From Castellaniella sp. UBA6218 (lineage in GTDB: Bacteria; Pseudomonadota; Gammaproteobacteria; Burkholderiales; Burkholderiaceae_B), in NCBI GenBank assembly GCA_002421865.1, contig DISE01000036.1, positions 18,335 to 82,334 on the forward strand: a DNA stretch of 64,000 nt, written 5' to 3'. The notes beneath the pieces are model-generated. The model had not been told where the DNA came from and searched no databases. It was given only the letters and a program-made list of their open reading frames with translations. Both the position numbers and the translations under genes were made by a program. Below, one piece after another: positions 31,824-40,526 of this stretch (its first letter is position 1; each line of letters begins with the position of its first letter).

Positions 31824-33614
31824 TCACTCGATCGGGTTCAGGGTCCAGCCGCCGCTTTCCCCCTGCAGCGACAGTTCGAAACCATGATGCCGGCGCAGGG
31901 TGCCGCGGTGGCCCACGCTGATGATCCGGGCGTCGGGAAGCTGCTCGCGCAGCAGGCGGTACATGGCGTCTTCCAGGCCTTCGTCCATGGCGGACGTGGC
32001 CTCGTCCAGGAACGCGGCCTGCGGCCGGGCGATCAGCAGGCGGCCGAAGGCCAGACGCTGTTGCTCTCCCAGGGACAGGATGCGGCTCCAGTCATCCTCG
32101 ACGTCGAGCCTGTCGCGCAGGTGGCCCAGCTGCACACGGTCAAGGATGGCCTCGTCCTGACCGGCGGGGACCGCGTCGGCGGGTTGCGGATAATGCAGGG
32201 CCTGACGCAGGGTGCCCAGGGGCAGGTAGGGTTTCTGGGCCAGGAACAAGGCGGATGTGTCGGGGCGGATGATCTCGCCCGATCCGTGGGGCCAGATGCC
32301 CGCGATCATGCGCAGCAGCGTGGTCTTGCCCGATCCTGATGGGCCGCGCACCAGCAGGGGCTGCCCGGGCGCGACCTCCAGGTTCAGGTCCTTGATCAGC
32401 GCATGGCCGTCGGGGCGGTTCACGGTCACGCCCAGCAGCGCAAGGCGGCCGCCATCCTGATGGGTATGCGGCAGCTCCATGGCCCGGGCTTCGTCGATGG
32501 CGTCGTCGAATCCGGACAGACGCTCCAGCGTGGCGCGGTAAGTGGCAAAGCTGTCATAGATGTTGCGGAAGAAGGACAGATTGTCCTGCAGTCGGCCGAA
32601 AGCCTGGGCCGTCTGGATCAGGTCACCCAGGCTGATCTGCTTGGAGAAGAACCGCGCCGCCTGCAGAATGAAGGGAAAGACCACGGCGGTCTGGGTCACG
32701 ACGAAGTTGAAACCCAGGAATTTCAGGGACCGATGAATGATGTCCCAGGCATTGCCGATCACCCGGGCGAAACCGTGGCGCAGCGTCCGGCCCTCGACCC
32801 GTTCGCCCCGGTAGAAGGCGATGCTTTCAGCATATTCACGCACGCGGACCAGGGCGTAGCGGTAGTCGGCGTTCAGTTTCTCGTTCAGGAAATTCAGCCG
32901 GATGAGCGGTTTGCCGATCCAGATTGCCAGCAGCGTGGCCAGGAATACGTAGATGAAGACCAGAAACACCATGGCCCTGGGGATCTCATGGCCCAGCACG
33001 GTCATGGGGCCCGACAGGTTCCACAGGATCACGGTGAAGGCGATGGTCGATACGAGCGCGTTGATCAGCCCCACGGCCAGCGTCATGGAACTCTGGGCGA
33101 AGTTGGTGATGTCCTGCTGGATCCGCTGGTCCGGGTTGTCGGCCAGGTGGCTGAGTGATTGCGAACGATAGTAGGCCTGCCTTTGCATCCAGCGGCCCAG
33201 CAACTGTTCATTGAGCCATTCACGCCAATGCACGACAAAGGCTTGCTGGACGTAGAAGTCGAACAGGGAGCGGATGACGTGCACGGCCGCCAGCAGCGAG
33301 AAAAGCAGCATGGCCGCCCAGAAGCCCGGCTCGTCCAGCGCCTGAAGCGCGCTGTACATGGTGTTGTACCAATTGGAAAACAGCACGTCCAGGCGCACTG
33401 CCGCGAGTGTCAGCAGCAGGATCAGGGCGACACCGGCCAGTGGTTTCCAGCTGCGGCGCAGGGAGAAATAGCCGGCGCTCAGACGCCGGAACTGCCGCCC
33501 CCAGCGCGTGAAGCGGGTCAGGCCCCATGCGACGGCGGCGCCGATCAGCAGGGTCAGAGCGTAAGCCTTGGCGAGCCACAGGCCGCTTTCGATCAGGACG
33601 TCTTGCCATTGCAT
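31824..33614 (-). CDS. SbmA/YddA-like ABC transporter (fused permease and ATPase)
   Basis: 596 residues. The N-terminal 330 residues form about six membrane helices with the family motif VRLDVLFSNWYNTMYSALQALDEPGFW. The C-terminal ATPase has Walker A GPSGSGKT, a signature-like SLGEQQRLAFGRLL in place of LSGGQ, and Walker B AAFLDEATSAMDEG. Relatives (YddA, BacA-like, ABCD) move vitamin B12, peptides or fatty acyl chains; the substrate cannot be told here. It is a single-gene unit upstream of norR's end. Confidence 0.88.
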   Translation of the reverse strand: MQWQDVLIESGLWLAKAYALTLLIGAAVAWGLTRFTRWGRQFRRLSAGYFSLRRSWKPLAGVALILLLTLAAVRLDVLFSNWYNTMYSALQALDEPGFWAAMLLFSLLAAVHVIRSLFDFYVQQAFVVHWREWLNEQLLGRWMQRQAYYRSQSLSHLADNPDQRIQQDITNFAQSSMTLAVGLINALVSTIAFTVILWNLSGPMTVLGHEIPRAMVFLVFIYVFLATLLAIWIGKPLIRLNFLNEKLNADYRYALVRVREYAESIAFYRGERVEGRTLRHGFARVIGNAWDIIHRSLKFLGFNFVVTQTAVVFPFILQAARFFSKQISLGDLIQTAQAFGRLQDNLSFFRNIYDSFATYRATLERLSGFDDAIDEARAMELPHTHQDGGRLALLGVTVNRPDGHALIKDLNLEVAPGQPLLVRGPSGSGKTTLLRMIAGIWPHGSGEIIRPDTSALFLAQKPYLPLGTLRQALHYPQPADAVPAGQDEAILDRVQLGHLRDRLDVEDDWSRILSLGEQQRLAFGRLLIARPQAAFLDEATSAMDEGLEDAMYRLLREQLPDARIISVGHRGTLRRHHGFELSLQGESGGWTLNPIE

Positions 33615-33743
33615 GGGAGTGCGGTTCCTTGATGTTCGATCGGTGGCGCCCGCCGAAACGGCTGGGCGAAGGGATTGTAGTTGGAGGAGCCGGGATGCGG
33701 AATAGTTCCGGCCCGGCGGCGATGCTCCTAGGCTGGCGCGGGC

Positions 33744-35321
33744 TCAGGGCAGGGAACCGGGCTCGTGCTTCATGCCGAGGCGTCGGGCGAGTTTGTGCAG
33801 ATTGCTGGGGTCGAGCCCCAGCGCGCGCGCGGCCTGGGCCCAATTGCCGCCAGTGGCGGCCAGAGCCTCGCCGATGGCGCGACGCTGGCAGATCTCGACA
33901 CTGTCGCGCAGCGCCGGAATGGTTTCGATGGGCGGGGGGGGCGGCGGTGGGACAGGATCGATGGCGGAGACCCGCGAACGTTCGTCAGCCGAAGGTTCGG
34001 GCGGAGCGATGTCCAGGTCCAGCAGTTCCGGGCCGATGGTCAGCACCTGGTCGCGCGAGGCGCCGCGGCTGAGCATCTTCAGCGCGGCGCGGCTGATGAC
34101 GTGCTCCAGTTCGCGGACGTTGCCGGGCCAGGGGTAGCGGCGCAGGGCGCGCTCGGCCTCGTAGGAGAGGCGCACGCCGCGCAGTCCCAGACGGGCGCGG
34201 CTGAATTCCAGGAAATGACCGGCCAGGATCAGGACATCCCGGTCGCGCTCGCGCAGCGGGGGGATCGGAATGGGATAGACCGAGAGGCGATGGTACAGGT
34301 CGGTGCGGAACAGCCCCGCCTGGGTATTCGCCTTCAGATCGCGGTTGGTGGCGGCGATGATACGCACATCCGTCTTGATGACCTGGTCCGTGCCGAGCCG
34401 CTGGATTTCGCCATTCTGCAGCACGCGCAGCAGTTTGGCCTGCAGGCTGAGTGGCAGCTCGCCCACCTCGTCAAGGAACAGGGTGCCGCCCTGGGCGGCC
34501 TCGAAGCGTCCGGGACGGTCGGACGTCGCTCCCGAAAAGGCGCCTTTCACGTGGCCGAACAGTTCGCTCTCGGCCAGGGATTCGGGCAGCGCCGCGCAGT
34601 TCACCTGGATCATGGGTTGCTCGCTGCGGCGCGAGTGCCGGTGCAGGCGGCGCGCGAACAGATCCTTGCCCACGCCGGTTTCGCCCAGCAGCAGGATGGG
34701 CAGGTCCGAGTCGGCCACCAGATCCAGCTCGTGGAGCAGCGACTGAATGGCCTCGCTGTGCCCCAGGATCTCGGTGGCCTCGCCGATGCGTTCCAACCCT
34801 TGCTGGGAGCTGCCCAGTTGGCGTAGCTGACGATTCTCGCGCTCCAGTTCGGTGACACGCACGGCGGCCTGCAGAATCAGGCCAAGCTGCATCAGCCGCG
34901 CGCGCGCGGCTTCGTCGAAGGCGCCGGTGGTGAGCGCATCCAGGGTCATGATGCCCCAGGGGCGGTCCTGGCGGTAGAGCGTCATGCCCATGCAGTCGTG
35001 CACCGGCAGAGGCGAGCCCTTGCGGTCGTCCAGCAAGCCATCGTAAGGGTCCGGCAGGACGCTTTCCGGGTCGAACCAGGTGGGTTCGCGGCGCGACAGG
35101 ATTGTGGCGAAGCGTGGATGCTGGGCAACGACGAAGCGCCGCCCCAGGGCCTCGTGAGCCAGCCCGGCCGCAGCGACCAGGTGCAGGGTGTCGGCGGCAT
35201 CCAGCATCAGCAGGCCGACAGCGTCGCAGGCGAAGGCCTCGCGGATGGCCGTGGCGGCGCGCTGCAGACGCACGCCGTCGGGCAGATCGGCGGTCAGGTC
35301 GTTGAGAAGCGTCTTTTCCAT
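33744..35321 (-). CDS. norR: NO-responsive sigma54 activator NorR
   Basis: 525 residues. The N-terminal GAF domain (about 15-160) has DPYDG (91-95), His108, Cys110 and Asp128 in the positions proposed for the iron site of NorR. The AAA+ domain has Walker A GETGVGKD (213-220) and the sigma54-contact loop as GAFSGA (260-265) instead of GAFTGA. A C-terminal Fis-type helix-turn-helix follows (GGNWAQAARALGLDPSNLHKLARRLG). It is divergent from norB with its binding sites in between. Confidence 0.95.
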   Translation of the reverse strand: MEKTLLNDLTADLPDGVRLQRAATAIREAFACDAVGLLMLDAADTLHLVAAAGLAHEALGRRFVVAQHPRFATILSRREPTWFDPESVLPDPYDGLLDDRKGSPLPVHDCMGMTLYRQDRPWGIMTLDALTTGAFDEAARARLMQLGLILQAAVRVTELERENRQLRQLGSSQQGLERIGEATEILGHSEAIQSLLHELDLVADSDLPILLLGETGVGKDLFARRLHRHSRRSEQPMIQVNCAALPESLAESELFGHVKGAFSGATSDRPGRFEAAQGGTLFLDEVGELPLSLQAKLLRVLQNGEIQRLGTDQVIKTDVRIIAATNRDLKANTQAGLFRTDLYHRLSVYPIPIPPLRERDRDVLILAGHFLEFSRARLGLRGVRLSYEAERALRRYPWPGNVRELEHVISRAALKMLSRGASRDQVLTIGPELLDLDIAPPEPSADERSRVSAIDPVPPPPPPPIETIPALRDSVEICQRRAIGEALAATGGNWAQAARALGLDPSNLHKLARRLGMKHEPGSLP

Positions 35322-35324
35322 AGG

Positions 35325-35379
35325 GTGTTTTATACCATCAAACGGTATTTTTTACCTTTCCAGAAAGGGTAAAAAATAC
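35325..35379. promoter_or_regulatory. Three NorR enhancer sites
   Basis: The GT-N7-AC pattern occurs at 35325-35335, 35345-35355 and 35369-35379, as known for E. coli NorR. Sites 2 and 3 lie in the arms of a perfect 16-bp inverted repeat (35341-35356 and 35369-35384). They sit about 40-95 bases upstream of the sigma54 promoter, suited to hexamer assembly. Confidence 0.85.
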
Positions 35380-35420
35380 CGTTTTTGATCTATATCAGTA
35401 GTTTCCCTAGGTGATGGAGT

Positions 35421-35436
35421 TGGCACGCTTATTGCT
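35421..35436 (+). promoter_or_regulatory. Sigma54 promoter of norB
   Basis: TGGCACGCTTATTGCT has GG (-24) and GC (-12) exactly 10 bases apart and matches the consensus at all key positions. The norB ATG is about 80 bases downstream. Confidence 0.9.
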
Positions 35437-35516
35437 TGGTAGTGGGTGAAGCAAAACAAGTGGCGCCATCCAGGCGTCGTAACCGGAACCTCTCGTGGCT
35501 GCAGAAGGAGCGCAGA

Positions 35517-37799
35517 ATGGGTGAGTACAAGAAGTTATGGTGGACGCTGATCGGCGTCCTTGTGGTGGCATTCGGCATCCTGGGATGGATGGGCAAGGAG
35601 GTCTACAACCAGGCGCCCCCCATCCCGGCCCAGGTTGTCACGGCTGACGGCAAGGTTCTGATGACCGAAACCCAGATCCTGGACGGTCAGAGCGCCTGGC
35701 AGTCGGCGGGCGGGATGACGGTCGGCTCCATCTGGGGCCACGGCGCTTATCAGGCGCCGGACTGGACCGCCGACTGGCTGCACCGCGAACTGTCCGCCTG
35801 GCTGGACTTGGCCGCCGAGCAGCAGTACGGGATGAAGTTCTCCCAACTGGACGGGGACGCCCAGGCCGTGCTGCAGCGCCGCTTGAAGGAAGAATACCGC
35901 AAGAACACTTATGACGCCGCCACGGGCGCCGTCACGGTGTCCGACCGGCGCGCGCAGGCCATTGCCCAGACGGGCATCTACTACGACAAGCTGTTCGGTG
36001 ATGACGCCTCCCTGCACGAGTCGCGCAAGCACTTCGCCATGAAGGAAGGCACGCTGCCTTCGCCGGAAGCGCGCGCCCGCCTGGCGAACTTCTTCTTCTG
36101 GACCGCCTGGGCCGCTTCGACCGACCGGCCGGGCACCGTCGCCAGCTACACCAACAACTGGCCGCACGAGCCCTTGATCGACAACGTGCCGACAGCGGAA
36201 AACATCATCTGGTCCGTGATGAGCGTGATCATCCTGATCGCGGGCGTGGGCCTGCTGGTCTGGGCCTGGGCGTTCACGCACAAGGAGCACGACGACGCGG
36301 GTCCCGTGCCGGCCCGCGACCCGGTGCTGCAGATTCCGCTGACCGCTTCGCAGCGCGCCCTGGGCAAGTACCTGTTCCTGGTCGTGGCGCTGTTCGTGTC
36401 GCAGATCTTCATCGGCGGCTTCACCGCGCACTATACGGTCGAAGGCCAGACCTTCTACGGCATCAACGCGTCCGAATGGCTGCCGTATTCCCTGGTGCGC
36501 ACCTGGCACATCCAGGCCGCACTGTTCTGGATCGCCACCGGCTTCCTGGCCATCGGCCTGTTCGTGGCACCGATCCTCAATGGCGGCAAGGACCCCAAGC
36601 ACCAGAAACTCGGCGTGGACGTCCTGTTCTGGGCGCTGATCCTGGTGGTCGTGGGTTCGTTCACCGGCAATTTCGCCGCCATCGCCCACTTGCTGCCGCC
36701 CGAATGGAATTTCTGGCTCGGACATCAGGGCTATGAATACGTCGAGCTCGGACGCCTTTGGCAGATCGGCAAGTTCCTGGGCATCGTGTTCTGGCTGTTC
36801 CTGATGCTCCGCGGCATCGTGCCCGCGCTGCGGCAGAAAGGCGACAAAAACCTGCTGGCCCTGTTCAGCGCTTCCGTGGTCTGCATCGGCCTGTTCTACG
36901 GCGCCGGCCTGGCCTACGGCGAGAAGACCCACCTCTCCGTCATGGAGTACTGGCGCTGGTGGGTGGTCCACCTGTGGGTCGAGGGCTTCTTCGAAGTGTT
37001 CGCCACCACGGCGCTGGCCTTCATCTTCTCGACCATGGGCCTGGTGTCCAAGCGCGGCGCCACGATCGCCAGCCTGAGCTCGGCCGTGCTGTTCATGCTG
37101 GGCGGCACCCCGGGCACACTGCACCACCTGTACTTCTCGGGCACCACCACCCCGATCATGGCCATCGCCGCCTCGTTCAGCGCCCTGGAAGTCGTGCCGC
37201 TGGTCGTGCTGGGCTACGAAGCCTGGGAAAACTGGCGTCTGAAGGAACGTGCGCCGTGGATGGAAAATCTGCGCTGGCCGCTGAAGTTCTTCGTCGCCGT
37301 GGCCTTCTGGAACATGTTCGGCGCCGGGGTGTTCGGCTTCATGGTCAACCCGCCGATCGCCCTCTACTACATCCAGGGCCTGAACACCACGGCGGTGCAT
37401 GCGCACGCGGCCCTGTTCGGTGTGTACGGTTTCCTGGCCCTGGGCTTCACCCTGTTCGTGCTGCGCTACCTGCGCCCCGGCATGCAATTCAATGAAAGCC
37501 TCATGAAGACGGCGTTCTGGTGCATGAACATCGGCCTGGTGATGATGATCTCCTTGAGTCTGCTGCCGATCGGCCTGATGCAGTTTCACGCCAGCTACAG
37601 CGTGGGCACCTGGTGGGCGCGCGGCGAGACTTTCATGCAGCAGGACATCCTGCAGACGCTGCGCTGGACCCGCACGTTCGGCGACGTGGTCTTCATCGTC
37701 GGCGGCCTGGGCGTCATGTGGCAGGTCGTCACCGCCCTGCTCGACGGCAAGGCGGCCGTGCCCGCCTCCGATGCCGGCCTGGCCGCGCAGCGGACGTAA
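35517..37799 (+). CDS. norB: Quinol-dependent nitric oxide reductase (qNOR)
   Basis: 760 residues from ATG 35517 with AAGGAG upstream. The length shows the qNOR type: an N-terminal extension (about 1-230) precedes a heme-copper oxidase-like core of about 12 helices. His-rich helices include VRTWHIQAALFWIATGF, WWVVHLWVEGFFEVFATT and GTPGTLHHLYFSG, which carry the heme and non-heme iron ligands in the family. It reduces NO to N2O with quinol in the cytoplasmic membrane. No norC is present, consistent with qNOR. It is controlled by NorR and sigma54. Confidence 0.95.
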   Translation: MGEYKKLWWTLIGVLVVAFGILGWMGKEVYNQAPPIPAQVVTADGKVLMTETQILDGQSAWQSAGGMTVGSIWGHGAYQAPDWTADWLHRELSAWLDLAAEQQYGMKFSQLDGDAQAVLQRRLKEEYRKNTYDAATGAVTVSDRRAQAIAQTGIYYDKLFGDDASLHESRKHFAMKEGTLPSPEARARLANFFFWTAWAASTDRPGTVASYTNNWPHEPLIDNVPTAENIIWSVMSVIILIAGVGLLVWAWAFTHKEHDDAGPVPARDPVLQIPLTASQRALGKYLFLVVALFVSQIFIGGFTAHYTVEGQTFYGINASEWLPYSLVRTWHIQAALFWIATGFLAIGLFVAPILNGGKDPKHQKLGVDVLFWALILVVVGSFTGNFAAIAHLLPPEWNFWLGHQGYEYVELGRLWQIGKFLGIVFWLFLMLRGIVPALRQKGDKNLLALFSASVVCIGLFYGAGLAYGEKTHLSVMEYWRWWVVHLWVEGFFEVFATTALAFIFSTMGLVSKRGATIASLSSAVLFMLGGTPGTLHHLYFSGTTTPIMAIAASFSALEVVPLVVLGYEAWENWRLKERAPWMENLRWPLKFFVAVAFWNMFGAGVFGFMVNPPIALYYIQGLNTTAVHAHAALFGVYGFLALGFTLFVLRYLRPGMQFNESLMKTAFWCMNIGLVMMISLSLLPIGLMQFHASYSVGTWWARGETFMQQDILQTLRWTRTFGDVVFIVGGLGVMWQVVTALLDGKAAVPASDAGLAAQRT

Positions 37800-37848
37800 G
37801 CAGCTCCATCTTCTTGCAAAGGGGCGCCCGAAACGGGCCCCCGACCCG

Positions 37849-37875
37849 GCCCGCCTCGGAAGAGGCGGGCTTTTT
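37849..37875 (+). terminator. norB terminator
   Basis: GCCCGCCTC-GGA-GAGGCGGGC-type stem (37849-37870) is followed by five T. It ends the norB transcript. Confidence 0.85.
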
Positions 37876-37903
37876 CATGAACCCTGTCTTGTTTCCGTGC
37901 CGC

Positions 37904-38344
37904 TCAGACTCCGATGTCCTCGTTCCAGAGGCGCGGGTTCGCGTCGATGAAACGGCGCATCAGCGCCAGGCATTCCGGATCCTGAAGGACTTCGATCTCG
38001 ACGCCGCGCGCGCGCAGCAGCGCCTCTTCGCCCATGAACGTCCGGTTTTCGCCGATGACTACCCGCGGGATGCCATACAGCAGGATCGTGCCGCTGCACA
38101 TCGGGCACGGCGACAGCGTGGTGTAGAGCGTGGATTCGCGGTAGACGTCGGCCGTTCGCCGGCCTGCGTTTTCGAGGGCGTCCATCTCGCCATGGAGGAT
38201 GGCGCTGCCTTTCTGTACCCGCTGGTTGTGACCCCGCCCGATGATTTCACCGCGATACGCGATCACCGAGCCGATGGGGATACCGCCCTCGGCCAGTCCC
38301 TGGCGCGCTTCCTCGATGGCCGCCCGCATGAAGGGGTCGCTCAT
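37904..38344 (-). CDS. Fungal-type cytosine deaminase (FCY1-like)
   Basis: 146 residues from ATG 38344; a longer start at 38380 is possible. The zinc site is HGE (His51, Glu53 as proton shuttle) and SPCPMC (Cys80, Cys83). The overall pattern follows yeast cytosine deaminase very closely, including LYGIPRVVIGENRTF and the C-terminal FIDANPRLWNEDIG. It should deaminate cytosine or a related 4-aminopyrimidine. It lies 115 bases downstream of the CytX-like permease in the same direction, so both may act on one pyrimidine. Confidence 0.88.
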   Translation of the reverse strand: MSDPFMRAAIEEARQGLAEGGIPIGSVIAYRGEIIGRGHNQRVQKGSAILHGEMDALENAGRRTADVYRESTLYTTLSPCPMCSGTILLYGIPRVVIGENRTFMGEEALLRARGVEIEVLQDPECLALMRRFIDANPRLWNEDIGV

Positions 38345-38458
38345 GGTTCCGTCTCCCGGAAAGTTCCCGATGCCTGCCATGATAAAGGCGCGGCGCGTCC
38401 CGGGGAACCCGGGGGGAGGGGCGGCCTGAAGCAGCCGGCTTCCGGCCGTTCCCGGGGT

Positions 38459-39724
38459 TCAGACGGCCTGAGCGGCCCTCGCGCCGGCGCGCGCGCTGAG
38501 CGCCCCAAGCGCGAAGGTCAGCAGCAGCGTCGGCAGGGCGCTGCCGTATTGCGGCGCCCATTGGGCCAGGGCGTGATAGACCGCGATCCCCAGCACCCAG
38601 ATCAGCGCCGGGGCGGTGTGCAGGGCGCCTGGTGCCTCGGTCAGGCGGGCGGGTTGCGTCCCGAGGCGTCCCAGGATGGTCCCGAACAGCGGTACGAAGA
38701 CCGAACTGAGCGTCAGCAGGAAGGGTTCCAGCGTGTGCATGGGCAGCACCATCGCCAGCCCGATGGAGACTGCGGCCAGCAGCGTGCCCCAGGTCTTCAG
38801 GCTCACGTCGCCGCGCAGGCTCTGGGCGGATACCGAGCCCGAATACAGGTCGCCGTAGGTATTGTCCAGCTCGTCGATCAGGATCAGGCCCAGGGCCACC
38901 AGTCCACCCTGCGCCAGCAGCAGGGCGCTCACCATGTCCAGATCCGGACCGGTGACAGTGATCACCAGCACGCCCAGCGCGTAGCACCAGATGTTGGCGA
39001 TCGTGTAGCCCAGCCAGGTGCCCGCCAGGGCGCCCCGGCCACTGCGGCCGTGCCGGGCGTAGTCCGCGACCAGCGGCAACCAGGACACCGGCATCGCGAT
39101 CACCAGATCCAGCGCCTGGAAAGCGTTCATGCTGCCGTCGCCAGCGCGCAGCCACAGGGCGCGAAGCCCTTCATTGTCCAGCTTGAGGGCGAACTGGGCG
39201 GTCAGCCAGATCAGCGACAGGACCACCAGGGGCAGGCCGATGCGGCTGACGATGCGCCGCACCAGGGTGATCATGGAGCCGCGCAGCAGCGCCAGGACGA
39301 TCAGCCCCCAGAAGATCGTGGGCAGCGCCAGCCCGGTGTCCAGACCCAGCGCCTGGTGGATGATGGCGGCGGTGCCGTCGCGCATCACGACCAGCTCGAA
39401 GGTCGCCCAGCCGAGCAGTTGCGCGATGTTCAGCAGCACGGGCAGGCGGGCGAATCGCCGGCCGTAGACGGTGTGGATCAGGCCGGCGCTGGACAGACCG
39501 CTGTCGCAGCCCAGGCGGGCCACCCAGGCCAGCAGCCCGGCCCCGAGGATCGAGCCGGCGATCACGGCCGCCAGGGCGTCGCGTGTGCCCAGCGCCGGCA
39601 CCAGATAGGCGCCGACCTGCATCACCAGCAAGCCCACGCCCAGGCTGAACCATAGGGCCGTGTGGTCGCGCCAGCCGAAGACGCGCTCGGGGGTGGGGGA
39701 GGGGTGGGAAGCGGATGTCTGCAT
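38459..39724 (-). CDS. cytX: NCS1-family permease, CytX-like (hydroxymethylpyrimidine)
   Basis: 421 residues with about 12 membrane segments. NCS1 features include FGWRDHTALWFSLGVGLLVMQVGAYLVP at the start and VSWLPLVADYARHG in the middle. The family moves cytosine, purines, hydantoin or thiamine precursors. A TPP riboswitch in the leader points to the CytX subgroup, which imports the thiamine pyrimidine moiety. It is followed by the cytosine deaminase gene. Confidence 0.8.
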   Translation of the reverse strand: MQTSASHPSPTPERVFGWRDHTALWFSLGVGLLVMQVGAYLVPALGTRDALAAVIAGSILGAGLLAWVARLGCDSGLSSAGLIHTVYGRRFARLPVLLNIAQLLGWATFELVVMRDGTAAIIHQALGLDTGLALPTIFWGLIVLALLRGSMITLVRRIVSRIGLPLVVLSLIWLTAQFALKLDNEGLRALWLRAGDGSMNAFQALDLVIAMPVSWLPLVADYARHGRSGRGALAGTWLGYTIANIWCYALGVLVITVTGPDLDMVSALLLAQGGLVALGLILIDELDNTYGDLYSGSVSAQSLRGDVSLKTWGTLLAAVSIGLAMVLPMHTLEPFLLTLSSVFVPLFGTILGRLGTQPARLTEAPGALHTAPALIWVLGIAVYHALAQWAPQYGSALPTLLLTFALGALSARAGARAAQAV

Positions 39725-39754
39725 GGCATGCCTGTCGGAAAAGGCTGGAAGCAG

Positions 39755-39870
39755 ACGCCGGCGGCGGACGAGCAGCCGCCGGAGCGAGCTGCTTTCCTGC
39801 GCGAGGATGATCTCAATCAGGTTCGAAGGGACTGTCTCAGCCGCCGTGACGGCACCCCTAGCGAGGCTCG
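39755..39870 (-). ncRNA. TPP riboswitch (THI element) with expression platform
   Basis: Minus-strand reading gives the THI element cores in order: GGGGTGCC, then GGCTGAGA, then CCCTTCGAACCTGAT, then GCGCAGGAAAGC. The closing stem is CGAGC/GCTCG (39866-39870 and 39785-39789). Downstream CCGGCGGC/GCCGCCGG forms a strong hairpin (about 39755-39783) before the cytX ATG at 39724, the likely expression platform. Thiamine pyrophosphate should repress the permease. Confidence 0.92.
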
Positions 39871-39926
39871 ATAAAAGGCGTATCGGGTTCGATTGTAGGA
39901 TCGGCCCGATCTGGGGGCAAGCTGGT

Positions 39927-40346
39927 CTACACTTGATCGAAATGCACGATCTCGAAGCTGAGCCGGCCCTGCTCGTCGCGGCCGACGGAATAACCCAGGT
40001 GTTCGCGCACGCTGTTGTCGGGATTGAACGTCAGCACTACCGGTTTGATGTGTTCCAGTTCGGATTCCTGGATGTATTCCGAGTTGGCGATGATGACCTC
40101 GTCGCCGCGCTGGCAGGTGCGCGCGGCGGCGCCGTTCAGGATGCAGCAGCGCGATCCGCGCTCGCCGTAGATCACATAGGTGCTGATGCGGGCGCCGGAA
40201 TTCTTGTTCCAGATGTCCACGAATTCCATGGGGAGGATGCCTGCGGCCTCGCAATGGTCGGGGTCCAGTGTGATGGAGCCGTGGTAGTCCAGGTCGGCCC
40301 CGGTGACGCGAATGCCATGCAATTTGGCGCGGACGATTTTTCTCAC
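39927..40346 (-). CDS. panD: Aspartate 1-decarboxylase proenzyme
   Basis: 139 residues. The self-cleavage site is present as YHGS (Gly23-Ser24), which yields the pyruvoyl cofactor, and the conserved Lys8-His10 and Arg in RGSRC/NGAAAR ([18 protein letters not shown]) follow. It makes beta-alanine for pantothenate. It is transcribed alone; panB/panC are not adjacent. GGAGGAAG is its ribosome site. Confidence 0.96.
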   Translation of the reverse strand: MRKIVRAKLHGIRVTGADLDYHGSITLDPDHCEAAGILPMEFVDIWNKNSGARISTYVIYGERGSRCCILNGAAARTCQRGDEVIIANSEYIQESELEHIKPVVLTFNPDNSVREHLGYSVGRDEQGRLSFEIVHFDQV

Positions 40347-40446
40347 TTGAAATCCGGAGGAAGAAATTGATCAATCGGCATTTTAGCGCGTTGCATTGCA
40401 GCATCAGTCGATGTCCGGGAAGCACCTCCGGGTATGTGCATTTAAT

Positions 40447-40452
40447 TATAAT
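40447..40452 (+). promoter_or_regulatory. Possible -10 box of the SulP gene
   Basis: TATAAT in an AT-rich patch, 75 bases upstream of the preferred start. No good -35 is visible, so the call is weak. Confidence 0.35.
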
Positions 40453-40526
40453 GTGATGTTCATCGAATGAAGGCGTGCCAGTCATGGGCGCCAAGTTCGG
40501 ACATGCGGATCATTGGACGGAACCTT

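Noticed and set aside
35535..37589. 684-residue ORF antisense to norB
   Set aside because: High-GC codon bias leaves the opposite strand open. The composition (Gln/His/Gly/Arg-rich) has no domain, while norB is an evident real gene.
37520..39655. 711-residue ORF covering norB end, deaminase and cytX on the plus strand
   Set aside because: It crosses three genes and a terminator and has shadow composition.
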